NCBI GenBank assembly: GCA_937924855.1
Contig: CALEYQ010000056.1
Location: 1-64,000 of the forward strand
Direction of reading: 5' to 3'
DNA: 64,000 nucleotides
Source of the DNA: an uncultured Bacteroidota bacterium
GTDB lineage: Bacteria; Bacteroidota; Bacteroidia; JADZBD01
In this document: piece by piece, positions 17,047 to 25,545 of the stretch
How the letters are laid out: each line of letters begins with the position of its first letter
Position numbering within the stretch: position 1 is the first letter of the stretch
Notes under the pieces: generated by a model
The model's database searches: none
What the model was told of the DNA's origin: nothing
The model's input: the letters and a program-made list of their open reading frames with translations, nothing else
Translations under genes and position numbers: made by a program

Positions 17047-17436
17047 ATGGAAAAACAGGTTTTTGGCTGGGTTGAAATCGCCGTTTCCGATATGGACAGA
17101 GCGATTAAATTTTACGAATCGGTGTTTGGCTTTACCATCAGCAGGAACAAGATGGGCGAGTTGGACATGGGCTGGTTTCCCTGGTCTGAAAATCCGGAAG
17201 CTCCCGGTGCTGGCGGTTCTCTGGTGTACCATAAAGATTTTTACAAGCCCGCTCAAAACGGAACCCTGGTTTATTTTAACAGCCCATCAGGTGATCTGAA
17301 CAATGAATTAGCTAAAGTTGAAAAAGCCGGAGGAAAAATTCTGGCTCCCAAAAAACAAATTTCCCCGGAACACGGATACATGGGTTTGTTTATTGATTCT
17401 GAAGGAAACCGCATCGCCCTTCATTCCCGAAATTGA
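17047..17436 (+). CDS. VOC (glyoxalase/bleomycin resistance) family protein
   Basis: This 129-aa protein is one vicinal oxygen chelate domain pair: FGWVEIAVSDMDRAIKFYESVFGF is the classic start of the first beta-alpha-beta-beta-beta module, and the C-terminal GYMGLFIDSEGNRIALHS closes the second. Members bind a divalent metal and act as glyoxalases, dioxygenases or binding proteins, so the reaction cannot be read from sequence. It matches the small PhnB/YaeR-like cytoplasmic group. It is convergent with the M23 peptidase gene, whose stop is 15 nt away, and no clear terminator lies between them. Confidence 0.87.
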   Translation: MEKQVFGWVEIAVSDMDRAIKFYESVFGFTISRNKMGELDMGWFPWSENPEAPGAGGSLVYHKDFYKPAQNGTLVYFNSPSGDLNNELAKVEKAGGKILAPKKQISPEHGYMGLFIDSEGNRIALHSRN

Positions 17437-17451
17437 TTCAGAAAAAACTCT

Positions 17452-18426
17452 TTAGTCGAAAGACTGGGAATTGTTGGCAGCCTGATTTACCAGGGTTTGG
17501 TATTCTTCGGGCGTCAGATCGTTGAAGAAGAAGTTGATCGGGTTCACACGATCCCCGTTTTTTATTACCTCATAATGCACATGAGGGGCGGTTGACAATC
17601 CTGTGCTTCCCACATATCCTATCACCTGTCCGCGCTTTACTTTTTGTCCGGGATGCACCGCCATTTTAGACATATGTCCGTACAGGGTTTTATAGCCAAA
17701 TCCATGATTAAGGACCACATGGTTTCCATAGCCGGTGGCCATATTATCAGCCCTTTCCACCACGCCGTCGCCTGTGGCATAGATGGGAGTATTCATGGGG
17801 CAGGCGAAATCCATTCCGGCATGAAACTCCGAAGTTTTGTAAATGGGATGGGTTCTCCATCCAAATCCTCCCGGGGCATGACGGAGGGCTTTGTTTGAAA
17901 TGGGCTGAATGGCGGGAATACTGGCAAGCATTTTTTCCTTGCCCTGAGCCAGCTTAACCACTTCATCAAAAGATTTGCTCTGGATATACAGTTGTTTGGC
18001 CAGCATATCCAGTTTTTGGGTGGTGCCAATAACCAGTTGGGAATTTTCAAACCCGGCAAGCTCCTTATAACGATCAACCCCACCGAATCCGGCTTTCCTT
18101 ACCGATGCAGGAATAGGCTCGGCCTCGAAAATAGTGCGGTAAATATTATTATCCCTTTCCTGGAGGTCATTCAGAACCGTGGACATCTGGTCCAGTTTTT
18201 TATTGATTATTTCGTATTGAACCCGCATATTTTCAATCTCACGCATCAGCCTCTTTTCCTTCGGGGAATCAATCAATTCAAAGGCAACGATAATGGTCAG
18301 GGTAGCAAATACGGCCAAGGTAGCCAGGTAGGAAGCCAGCTTAATTAAGCGTTGCCTCCAACCGGTTACAACCTTCTCGTAGGTTAGGGAGCGGGTGTTG
18401 AATTTATATTTAACCTTGTTTTCCAA
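17452..18426 (-). CDS. M23 family metallopeptidase (peptidoglycan endopeptidase), membrane anchored
   Basis: This is a LytM/M23 zinc endopeptidase that would cut peptidoglycan cross-links. The protein has a short cytoplasmic start, one membrane segment (YLATLAVFATLTIIVAF, about 33-50), a periplasmic coiled coil (about 55-110) and a C-terminal M23 domain with the zinc motifs HAGMDF and HVHYEV and the loop GYKTLYGHMSKM. All zinc ligands are present, so it should be active. The frame is open to a TTG at 18435, but that codon overlaps a -7 promoter box, so I prefer the next TTG at 18426, giving MENKVKYKFNTRSL (324 aa). It is divergent from alaS with a likely small RNA in between. Confidence 0.9.
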   Translation of the reverse strand: MENKVKYKFNTRSLTYEKVVTGWRQRLIKLASYLATLAVFATLTIIVAFELIDSPKEKRLMREIENMRVQYEIINKKLDQMSTVLNDLQERDNNIYRTIFEAEPIPASVRKAGFGGVDRYKELAGFENSQLVIGTTQKLDMLAKQLYIQSKSFDEVVKLAQGKEKMLASIPAIQPISNKALRHAPGGFGWRTHPIYKTSEFHAGMDFACPMNTPIYATGDGVVERADNMATGYGNHVVLNHGFGYKTLYGHMSKMAVHPGQKVKRGQVIGYVGSTGLSTAPHVHYEVIKNGDRVNPINFFFNDLTPEEYQTLVNQAANNSQSFD

Positions 18427-18432
18427 ACCGGG

Positions 18433-18463
18433 CAAAAATACTAAATCACCCCCTCGAAATCAA
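18433..18463 (-). promoter_or_regulatory. Promoter of the M23 peptidase gene
   Basis: On the minus strand TTG (18463-18461), a 20-nt spacer and TATTTTTG (18440-18433) form a good -33/-7 pair. The box overlaps one possible TTG start and lies 6 nt before the preferred TTG start at 18426, so a leaderless or nearly leaderless message is predicted. Confidence 0.55.
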
Positions 18464-18503
18464 GCAATTGAGGCTCAAATGTCCCACTTTAAGAAGAATT
18501 ATA

Positions 18504-18534
18504 TTTGAAATTTGAAACTCATCCATTATATTTG
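18504..18534 (+). promoter_or_regulatory. Strong Bacteroidota promoter upstream of alaS
   Basis: TTTG (18504-18507), a 19-nt spacer and TATATTTG (18527-18534) match the Bacteroidota consensus exactly. Transcription is predicted to start near 18540, about 105 nt before the alaS ATG and upstream of a perfect terminator hairpin. Confidence 0.65.
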
Positions 18535-18539
18535 TTAAA

Positions 18540-18630
18540 CCAATAACCAATAGAGGCATTATTACGGCTGGCACCTTATAATGTCCTTACCAATAAAACC
18601 CTGTTTTTCAGCAGGGTTTTATTATTTTTG
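18540..18630 (+). ncRNA. Candidate small structured RNA or alaS attenuator leader
   Basis: A consensus promoter ending at 18534 would produce an RNA of about 90 nt that ends at the intrinsic terminator at 18592-18629. Upstream of the terminator, GGCATTAT (18555-18562) pairs with ATAATGTC (18578-18585) through eight pairs, one a G-U, around a 15-nt loop TACGGCTGGCACCTT. No plus-strand gene precedes it, so this terminator does not serve an upstream gene. Either this is a stand-alone small RNA or it is a leader whose terminator controls read-through into alaS. It does not resemble a T-box, 6S or SRP RNA that I can recognise. Boundaries are inferred, not observed. Confidence 0.45.
18592..18629 (+). 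terminator. Perfect 12-bp terminator hairpin directly upstream of alaS
   Basis: AATAAAACCCTG (18592-18603) pairs base for base with CAGGGTTTTATT (18612-18623) around TTTTTCAG, followed by ATTTTT. It ends 16 nt before the alaS ATG. Its T-rich tail also contains TATTTTTG, which could be a second -7 box for alaS. Confidence 0.85.
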
Positions 18631-18644
18631 TGCCCGCCCAAGCC

Positions 18645-21284
18645 ATGAAAGCACAAAAGGTCCGAGAAAAATTTTTAGAGTATTTTGAGGCCCGGGACCA
18701 CAAAATTGTGCCCTCGGCCCCTTTGGTCATAAAAGATGACCCTACCCTGATGTTTACAAATGCCGGTATGAACCAGTTTAAAGACTGGTTTCTGGGTTCT
18801 AAAAAGCCGGCCTATCCCCGGGTTGCCGATACCCAAAAATGCCTTCGGGTTTCCGGTAAGCATAACGACCTGGAAGAAGTAGGGGTTGACACCTACCACC
18901 ACACCATGTTTGAAATGCTGGGCAACTGGAGTTTCGGGGATTACTTTAAAAAAGAAGCCATTCAATGGAGTTGGGAATTGCTCACCTCCGTCTATAAAAT
19001 TGCACCCGACCGGTTGTATGTAACCGTGTTTGAGGGTTCGGAGAAGGAAGGACTTGCCTTCGATAAAGAATCTTTTGAGGAATGGAAAAAATGGATTCCC
19101 GAAGAACGCATTTTAAAAGGCAACCGGAAAGATAATTTCTGGGAGATGGGCGATACCGGACCCTGTGGCCCCTGTTCGGAAATTCACGCCGATCTGCGTT
19201 CCGATGCCGACAGGAAAAAAACCCCGGGAAAAACACTGGTGAATACCGGACACCCCCAGGTAATTGAAATCTGGAACAATGTGTTCATGGAGTTCAACCG
19301 CAAGGCCGACGGGAAACTGGAAAAACTTCCCCAACAACATGTAGATACCGGAATGGGATTTGAAAGGCTTTGTATGGTGCTCCAGGGAAAGCAAAGCACT
19401 TATGATACGGATGTATTTCAACCCCTGATTGAAAAAATAGAAGACATTTCCGGCCTGCGTTACCAATCGGAAGCAGAGGGAAAATCACATGAAGTAATAA
19501 ACATTGGAATGCGGGTTGTGGCCGACCATATACGCGCCATTTCCTTTTCCATAGCCGACGGACAGCTGCCATCGAATACAGGTGCCGGATATGTTATCCG
19601 GAGAATCCTCAGGCGTGCCGTCCGATACGGCTATCAGTCCCTGGCCCTGAAGGAACCCTTCCTACACCGCCTGGTACCCGTTTTATGTCACCAGATGGGA
19701 GATGCCTTTCCGGAGCTCAATGCCCAGAAAATTTTCATTGAAAAAGTAATCCGCGAAGAAGAACTTTCCTTTTTCAAAACCCTGGAGAGCGGACTAAAGC
19801 GCATTGATCAGGTGTGCATTGCTTTATCCACCAAATCCGGTTCGGAAAAAAAGATTGACGGAAAAACGGTTTTTGAACTGTATGACACTTACGGCTTTCC
19901 ACTGGATCTTACCGCACTTATCGCAAGAGGATATAAACTTGAAATTGACGAAAAAGGATTTCGGGAAGAACTTGAAAAACAAAAAAACAGATCGCGTGAA
20001 GACAGGCAGGTCGATAAAGAAGACTGGGTAGAAATAAATCCGGGGGAATCTGAGTTTGTAGGTTACGATACCCTTGAAAGTCCCTGTAAAATTCTGCGCT
20101 ACCGGAAAATAAAGCAAAAGGGAAAGGAGATGTTTCAACTGGTGTTGGATAAAACTCCGTTTTACGGAGAAAGCGGAGGTCAGGTGGGAGATGTGGGAAC
20201 CCTGGAAAGAGCGGGAGAGAAAATTGAGATTTCCGATACCAAAAAAGAGAACAATGTACACATCCATGTCTGTTCAAAAATTCCGGGGAAATTAGACGGA
20301 ATCTGGCAGGCCAGGGTTAACCCTGAAACCCGTAAATCGGCTCAGAAGAATCACAGTGCCACCCATTTGCTGCATGCGGCTTTGCGGAGTGTTTTAGGTT
20401 CCCACGTTGAACAAAAAGGAAGCCTTGTACACCCCGATTACCTACGGTTCGACTTTTCTCATTTTAGTAAGGTGGGAACCGGAGAAGTGGAAAAAATAGA
20501 GGCTCTTGTAAATGAGAAAATTGCTGAAATGATTCCTGTTTCAACCCGTGTAATGCCGCTGGAAGAAGCCAAAAAATCTGGAGCCATGGCCTTGTTTGGC
20601 GAAAAATACGGTGAGCGGGTAAGGGTGGTAAGCATGGATCCAAAATTCAGTATTGAATTATGCGGAGGCACGCATGTGGGAAACACATCGGAGATTGGAA
20701 GATTTAAGATTGTGGGAGAATCCGCAGTTGCCGCAGGTATCAGAAGAATAGAGGCCGTATCGGGTGAAAAAGCCGAGGCTTATTTTAACAGCAGGCTGGA
20801 GCTATTGGAAAAAATAATGGCGGAACTTGGAAATCCTTCCGATCCCCTTAAAGAAATTTCCGCCCTTCAACTTGAAATTAAAGAACTGCGTGCTAAAGTT
20901 GAATCTTTCCTTAACCGTGAAGTAAATGCCTTAAATGAGGAGCTTTCCAAATCGGCAGAATCTGTGAACGGGATAAGAAAAATCGTAAAAAAAGTTTCCC
21001 TCGAATCACCCGAAGCCATTAAAAATCTGGCCTTCGGTTTACGGGAAAAATTTCCCGATTTGTTTTTGGTTTTGGGAGCCAACATAAAAGGAAAAGCATC
21101 TTTAACCGTTGCCATTTCCGATGCCCTGGTAAAAGAAAAAAACCTCAACGCCGCTGCCATCGTTAAAGAACTTGGAAAAGAAATTCAGGGAGGTGGCGGT
21201 GGTCAGGCTTTTTATGCAACAGCGGGTGGAAGTAATATTGATGGCTTAGACAAGGCATTAAAAAAAGCTCATGAAATCATTTAA
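18645..21284 (+). CDS. alaS: Alanyl-tRNA synthetase
   Basis: AlaRS charges tRNA-Ala and edits mischarged Ser and Gly. The protein has normal length (879 aa) and full domain order: class II catalytic domain with FTNAGMNQFKDWFLG and the motif 3 region GAGYVIRRILRRAVRYG, the editing domain with zinc-site motifs HSATHLLHAALR and CGGTHV, a coiled coil near 735-780, and a C-terminal C-Ala domain ending in GGGGGQAFYATAGG. The frame is open to a GTG at 18630, but homologues start with a short Lys-rich segment before the helix, so the ATG at 18645 (MKAQKVREKFLEYF) is the better start; the GTG also lies at the end of a -7-like box. The 3' end overlaps the next lipoprotein gene by 14 nt. Confidence 0.97.
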   Translation: MKAQKVREKFLEYFEARDHKIVPSAPLVIKDDPTLMFTNAGMNQFKDWFLGSKKPAYPRVADTQKCLRVSGKHNDLEEVGVDTYHHTMFEMLGNWSFGDYFKKEAIQWSWELLTSVYKIAPDRLYVTVFEGSEKEGLAFDKESFEEWKKWIPEERILKGNRKDNFWEMGDTGPCGPCSEIHADLRSDADRKKTPGKTLVNTGHPQVIEIWNNVFMEFNRKADGKLEKLPQQHVDTGMGFERLCMVLQGKQSTYDTDVFQPLIEKIEDISGLRYQSEAEGKSHEVINIGMRVVADHIRAISFSIADGQLPSNTGAGYVIRRILRRAVRYGYQSLALKEPFLHRLVPVLCHQMGDAFPELNAQKIFIEKVIREEELSFFKTLESGLKRIDQVCIALSTKSGSEKKIDGKTVFELYDTYGFPLDLTALIARGYKLEIDEKGFREELEKQKNRSREDRQVDKEDWVEINPGESEFVGYDTLESPCKILRYRKIKQKGKEMFQLVLDKTPFYGESGGQVGDVGTLERAGEKIEISDTKKENNVHIHVCSKIPGKLDGIWQARVNPETRKSAQKNHSATHLLHAALRSVLGSHVEQKGSLVHPDYLRFDFSHFSKVGTGEVEKIEALVNEKIAEMIPVSTRVMPLEEAKKSGAMALFGEKYGERVRVVSMDPKFSIELCGGTHVGNTSEIGRFKIVGESAVAAGIRRIEAVSGEKAEAYFNSRLELLEKIMAELGNPSDPLKEISALQLEIKELRAKVESFLNREVNALNEELSKSAESVNGIRKIVKKVSLESPEAIKNLAFGLREKFPDLFLVLGANIKGKASLTVAISDALVKEKNLNAAAIVKELGKEIQGGGGGQAFYATAGGSNIDGLDKALKKAHEII

Positions 21285-21987
21285 ATATTTGCTTTCCCTG
21301 CTCCTGATCCAGGTAGTTTATTCCTGTCAGGTCGCAGTACACGAAAAAGACGAAGGAAGCGCCACCCCTACCCTTTTCAAATGTGTTTCGGAAACACCCG
21401 TACCTGAATTTTTGTTTTCATTTTCAGAGTCAGATTATGAAAAGGTAATGGAAACCGAGAGTCCGGAAATGGAAGCGGCGGGGAATTTCTTTCCTTTTGG
21501 TTGCTCCTTTTTAAATTGTTGCAATGAAATGCAGATGACTGATCTTGGTTTTCATGTCAACACTTCCCAGGGCGATTCCTCAGGCCGGGTGATCATGTAT
21601 GATGTTACGCTGGCTAATTTTTATGCTTTTCAGAGCCCGGGAGCCGATAAAAAACCGGGATTTATGCTTGCAAAAGATGAGCCCTATCCGAATGATACCG
21701 TTCGCCGTTCCTTAACAAAAGTATTTATCATTAACGGGGCAGCCCGGGATGAAAAATTATTTGCCGGATATGGCCGGGCAAAACAAATCCGCATTTTGGT
21801 AAATGACAAGGCGCTTGGCATTATAGAGCTAAACGACCACCGTAAGCTTCAGCAATTTGATCTTTCCGGAATAAACTATACTTACCTCGACAAAATAACT
21901 TTTGAAATTTTGTCGGCCTACGAAGGAGACCCGGGTAAAGGCACGGCCATAACTTATATTGACTTTGATGGCACGCCCTGCCATTAA
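21271..21987 (+). CDS. Lipoprotein with a NADase-type glycan-binding-like domain
   Basis: This 238-aa lipoprotein has the lipobox VVYSCQ (Cys19). The second half (about 120-238), with FINGAARDEKLFAGYGRAKQIRILVNDKALGIIELND and the DKITFEILSAYEGDPGKGTAITYIDFDG ending, resembles the discoidin-like NADase-type glycan-binding domain. That family commonly shows this pattern of a small RxKxxxIxVN motif, an LxD turn and a conserved ending GxxxxxtaItEI. The middle segment contains four Cys (CSFLNCCNEM plus FKC), perhaps disulfide linked. It is expected on the periplasmic or outer face of the outer membrane as a binding protein. It overlaps alaS by 14 nt, an unusual gene order that probably reflects close packing. 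Confidence 0.65.
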   Translation: MKSFKYLLSLLLIQVVYSCQVAVHEKDEGSATPTLFKCVSETPVPEFLFSFSESDYEKVMETESPEMEAAGNFFPFGCSFLNCCNEMQMTDLGFHVNTSQGDSSGRVIMYDVTLANFYAFQSPGADKKPGFMLAKDEPYPNDTVRRSLTKVFIINGAARDEKLFAGYGRAKQIRILVNDKALGIIELNDHRKLQQFDLSGINYTYLDKITFEILSAYEGDPGKGTAITYIDFDGTPCH

Positions 21988-22027
21988 TTTCAGAATTTAC
22001 AATAGGGAAAAATAATACAACCTGAAG

Positions 22028-24094
22028 GTGGACATAAAAAAAATCCCCGGCCTGATTTTCGACAAACATGAATTCCTGTTCAAGGGATTTCTGTTTTTGG
22101 TTTCCATCGCTATTATTGTGTATTTGTTTCCCAGGGAAACCAAGTTCCAGTTTGAAATAAAAAACCTCCAGGGAAAAGCATGGCCTTTTGAAACTCTCAT
22201 CGCACCTTTCGACTTCCCGGTTCTCAAAGGTCCGGAAGAAGTTAAAAGAGAAAAGCTTGAAATTCAGAAAAAGGCAAGGCCCTATTTCCGGATGGATCCT
22301 GAAATCGGAAAGCGGGCATCATCGGCGGCACTGAAGGAAATAGCCGACAGCCCCTTAAGCGAATCGGAAAAAAGGCGAATGGCAGCCGTTGCCCGGCAAA
22401 TCCTCGACTCGGTTTACAATACCGGCATCATCAATCTGCCTGATTCCATTGCCAAAGCAGCGGGAAACGATCCTTCTTTTCCCATCGCAATTATCTTTCA
22501 AAACCTGGAGGAAGAAAAACCGGTTTCTTCTTTTTTTACGGCAAAATCGGCCGGCGACCTGATCTACTCCTTCTTTAAATCCGATTACCCCAACCGGAAT
22601 TTTATAATTAATGTCCTCGAAAATAATCTGAACCACAATGTAGAATTCGATACTGAGACAACCGCCAAGGTTCTCCGGCAATCCATGTCTGAAATCAGCT
22701 TTACCAAAGGCGGAATAATGCGGGAACAGAGTATTATCAGCAGGGGCGAAATTGTTACCCCCGAAAAGCAACGCATTCTGGAATCCCTGGCCGCAGAATA
22801 TCAAAACCAGACGGGAGGTCGCACCAATTACCTCCAGGTTTTGGGTGGACAAATGCTGGGGGTTTCCATTTGCATGACTTTGTTAATAGCATTTTTGTTC
22901 CTTTTCCGGAAAGATATTTTCAGCGAACCCAATAAAATCATCTTTATTCTTTTGCTGATGATTCTGATGATTCTGATGGGAACCATAGCCCTGAAATACG
23001 AATTGACCAATTATTACATCCTGCCCTTTTGTATTCTACCGGTAATTATTCGTACTTTTTACGATACCCGCCTTGCCTTATTTGTACACCTGGTTACCAT
23101 CCTTATTCTCTCGCTCGTAATGCCAAGCCCTTTCGAATTCATTTTTCTCGAAGTTACCGCCGGCATTGCCGCCATTTTCAGCATTGTAAGCATGCGCAAA
23201 CGGGCCCAGATTTTCATTTCCGGAACATGGATCTTCATTGCCTTTTCATTAAGCTATACGGCCCTTTCTCTTCTTCACGACACAGGCTTTGGGTCCATTT
23301 CCACCACCCGTTATTTTAATTTTGGGGTAAGTGCGGCGCTTACCTTGTTTTCCTACCCTCTGATTTACGCCTTTGAAAAAGGATTCGGCTTTGTTTCGGA
23401 TGTTTCACTTATGGAACTGTCGGATACCAATTCTGCGCTCTTACGGGAACTTGCAAGTAAAGCCCCCGGTACCTTCCAACATTCCATTCAGGTTGCCGAC
23501 ATTGCCGAGGAAATTGTGAGGATGATAGGAGGAAATCCATTGCTTGCCCGAACCGGAGCTTTATATCACGACATCGGCAAAATGGAAGCCCCTCCATTTT
23601 TCGTGGAAAATCAGGTCAGCGGCATCAACCCGCACGATGAGCTGGAATTTGAGGAAAGTGCCCGCATTATCATTTCGCATGTAATCAAAGGCGTTGAGAA
23701 AGCGAGAAAGGCAGGCATTCCCGATCAGGTGATTGATTTTATCAGAACCCACCACGGAACCACCACTACCCGTTTTTTTTACCGTTCCTACCTCCAGATG
23801 AATCCGGATGGTACCGCTACGGAAAACGATTTTAAATATCCCGGTCCATTACCCTATAGCCGGGAAACAGCGGCCGTGATGATGGCCGATAGCGTGGAAG
23901 CCTCGGCCCGGTCGCTCAAAAATTTTGATGCAGCCTCTTTGGAAAACCATGTAGAAAAAATCATCAATGGCCTGGTAGAGCAGGAACAATTTGTAAACTC
24001 CGATATTACCTTCCGTGATATTACCAAAATAAAAAAGCTGCTTAAGAAAAAACTCGGGAACATTTATCATCACCGGATTGAATACCCGAAATAA
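22028..24094 (+). CDS. 7TM-HD family cyclic di-AMP phosphodiesterase (PgpH type)
   Basis: This integral membrane phosphohydrolase of 688 aa has a first membrane helix (about 18-35), a long periplasmic 7TMR-HDED sensor region (about 40-265), seven further transmembrane segments (about 270-450) and a cytoplasmic HD domain. The HDIG motif YHDIGKM has His514-Asp515, and the remaining metal ligands are in SHVIKG, THHGTT and MADSVEAS. PgpH homologues hydrolyse c-di-AMP, and this architecture is the normal one, so the second messenger is likely c-di-AMP. The start is GTG at 22028 (VDIKKIPGLIFDKHEF); no ATG fits. The end is followed 10 nt later by an outer-membrane barrel gene. Confidence 0.92.
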   Translation: MDIKKIPGLIFDKHEFLFKGFLFLVSIAIIVYLFPRETKFQFEIKNLQGKAWPFETLIAPFDFPVLKGPEEVKREKLEIQKKARPYFRMDPEIGKRASSAALKEIADSPLSESEKRRMAAVARQILDSVYNTGIINLPDSIAKAAGNDPSFPIAIIFQNLEEEKPVSSFFTAKSAGDLIYSFFKSDYPNRNFIINVLENNLNHNVEFDTETTAKVLRQSMSEISFTKGGIMREQSIISRGEIVTPEKQRILESLAAEYQNQTGGRTNYLQVLGGQMLGVSICMTLLIAFLFLFRKDIFSEPNKIIFILLLMILMILMGTIALKYELTNYYILPFCILPVIIRTFYDTRLALFVHLVTILILSLVMPSPFEFIFLEVTAGIAAIFSIVSMRKRAQIFISGTWIFIAFSLSYTALSLLHDTGFGSISTTRYFNFGVSAALTLFSYPLIYAFEKGFGFVSDVSLMELSDTNSALLRELASKAPGTFQHSIQVADIAEEIVRMIGGNPLLARTGALYHDIGKMEAPPFFVENQVSGINPHDELEFEESARIIISHVIKGVEKARKAGIPDQVIDFIRTHHGTTTTRFFYRSYLQMNPDGTATENDFKYPGPLPYSRETAAVMMADSVEASARSLKNFDAASLENHVEKIINGLVEQEQFVNSDITFRDITKIKKLLKKKLGNIYHHRIEYPK

Positions 24095-24104
24095 TTTAAA
24101 AAAA

Positions 24105-24947
24105 ATGAACCATCCTGCGCGGCAGCTTCTGATTTTTCCTTTTGTGGCGGTAACCATGCTTTCCGGCCTGTTACATGGAGGCAATCCTGGTAAACCAGAA
24201 TCCCGCAAGGGAATAACCTATTTTTACTGGGGTTGGAACCGTTCCTTTTTTTCACCCTCCGACATTCGGTTTTCGGGAAACACTTACGATTTCACCTTAT
24301 ATAATGTAATAGCCACTGACAGAAAATCCGACTTTGAATTTCGCACCCATTTGCACCCCAAACGCATTACCATTCCCCAGTTTAATTTCAGAATTGGGTA
24401 TTACCTGAACGACACCTGGGAAATTTCTTTTGGAATGGATCACATGAAATATGTGATGAAACAATTTCAAACAACAAAAATCTCAGGTTTTATTTTTGAA
24501 AATGCCAGCATTTACCAGGGCACCTTTCAGGACTCCATGATTCTTCTTAGTCCGAACTTTCTAATGTATGAACACACCGACGGACTCAATTATGAAAACC
24601 TGTCGCTTCGGAAAACAAACCGGCTTTTTTCTTTTCATAATATGAATTTTGAAACCGTACTCGGGGCAGAGCTCGGAATATTACTTCCCCGCACCAACAC
24701 TACCCTTATGAATCAAAACAGATACGATGAATTTCATCTTTCGGGGTATGGAATAAGTGTAATTACGGGTTTGAGAGCCTCGCTTTACAGGAAATTTTTC
24801 GTTCAGTTCGAAGGAAAGCTTGGTCACATTAATATGCCCCATATCCGAACCACCACTTCCATTACCGACCGGGCTTCTCAATCTTTCTTATTCTCTCAGT
24901 TTAACTTTTCATTTGGGGTGTTGATGCACCCGCCCCGAAAAAAATAA
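24105..24947 (+). CDS. Outer-membrane beta-barrel protein of unknown role
   Basis: This 280-aa exported protein has an N-terminal signal-like stretch (QLLIFPFVAVTMLSGLLHGG) followed by alternating strands such as ITYFYWGWNRSFFS, FNFRIGYYLNDTWEISFGMDHMKYVM, FETVLGAELGILL and FSFGVLMHPP. This is a typical beta-barrel porin-like fold of 10-12 strands with no catalytic motif. The frame is open to a TTG at 24078 inside the end of the upstream gene, but the ATG at 24105, 10 nt after the HD gene stop, is the natural start. It is probably co-transcribed with the 7TM-HD gene. The specific family is unrecognised. Confidence 0.72.
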   Translation: MNHPARQLLIFPFVAVTMLSGLLHGGNPGKPESRKGITYFYWGWNRSFFSPSDIRFSGNTYDFTLYNVIATDRKSDFEFRTHLHPKRITIPQFNFRIGYYLNDTWEISFGMDHMKYVMKQFQTTKISGFIFENASIYQGTFQDSMILLSPNFLMYEHTDGLNYENLSLRKTNRLFSFHNMNFETVLGAELGILLPRTNTTLMNQNRYDEFHLSGYGISVITGLRASLYRKFFVQFEGKLGHINMPHIRTTTSITDRASQSFLFSQFNFSFGVLMHPPRKK

Positions 24948-24964
24948 TTTCGGCACAAATTTCT

Positions 24965-24972
24965 TACATTTA
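24965..24972 (+). promoter_or_regulatory. -7-like box 5 nt before the PAS gene start
   Basis: TACATTTA differs from TAnnTTTG only at its last base and is separated from the ATG at 24978 by CCATT. No -33 element is clear. Confidence 0.35.
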
Positions 24973-24977
24973 CCATT

Positions 24978-25544
24978 ATGGATATCTGGATAATTTTAAC
25001 AGGAGTTTTGGCTCTTATCATTATAGTTTTGTTTGGCCTGCTTTCAAAAGCTCAATCCAAAATAAAAAAACTGGAATCGGATGTAAATAAAACCATGGAG
25101 TCTATCGAAAAGCGGGTGCGCCTGTCCGATAAATACTCCCGAACCCTTGCCGAAGTGGCTGACAAAACATTTGAGGCCGTAATAATTACCGACAAAAACG
25201 GGATTATTGAATGGGTTAATCAGGGCTTTACAAAAATTACGGGATACGGCTTAACCGAAGTAATCGGCAAAAAGCCCGGGGAAGTGTTACAGGGTCCCGA
25301 CACCGACCCTGAAACCGTGGAACGAATCCGAAAAAAGTTAAGCCAGAAAGTAATTTGAAAAGAAGAAATTCTCACTTACCATAAAAAGGGATACCCCTAT
25401 TGGCTTTCTTTATCTATCTCCCCCATTCTCGATGCCGCAGGAAATGTAGAGAAATTCATTGCCATTGAAAGCGACATTACCCAACAAAAAAAGGAAAGGC
25501 AACAGCTTGAAGCAGAACTGGAGAAAATTAAAAACCAAATTTAA
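24978..25544 (+). pseudogene. Membrane-anchored PAS/PAC protein interrupted by TGA
   Basis: Translation from the ATG gives one N-terminal membrane helix (WIILTGVLALIIIVLFGLL), a short coiled coil, then a PAS domain with FEAVIITDKNGIIEWVNQGF and ITGYGLTEVIGKKPGEVLQGPDTD. A TGA at 25356-25358 stops it at 126 codons. The same frame continues without further stop: KEEILTYHKKGYPYWLSLSISPI and FIAIESDITQQKKER, the second half of the PAS and the PAC motif, then a coiled coil, to TAA at 25542. The full product would be 188 residues with no kinase or output domain, perhaps a sensory adaptor. The TGA is one base from a sense codon, so this is a fresh nonsense mutation, a sequence error, or readthrough. 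Confidence 0.75.
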
Positions 25545-25545
25545 A

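Noticed and set aside
18540..18630. tRNA, T-box, 6S or SRP RNA in the gap before alaS
   Set aside because: No cloverleaf or T-loop sequence, no T-box motif and no SRP tetraloop region is visible; the RNA is left unclassified.
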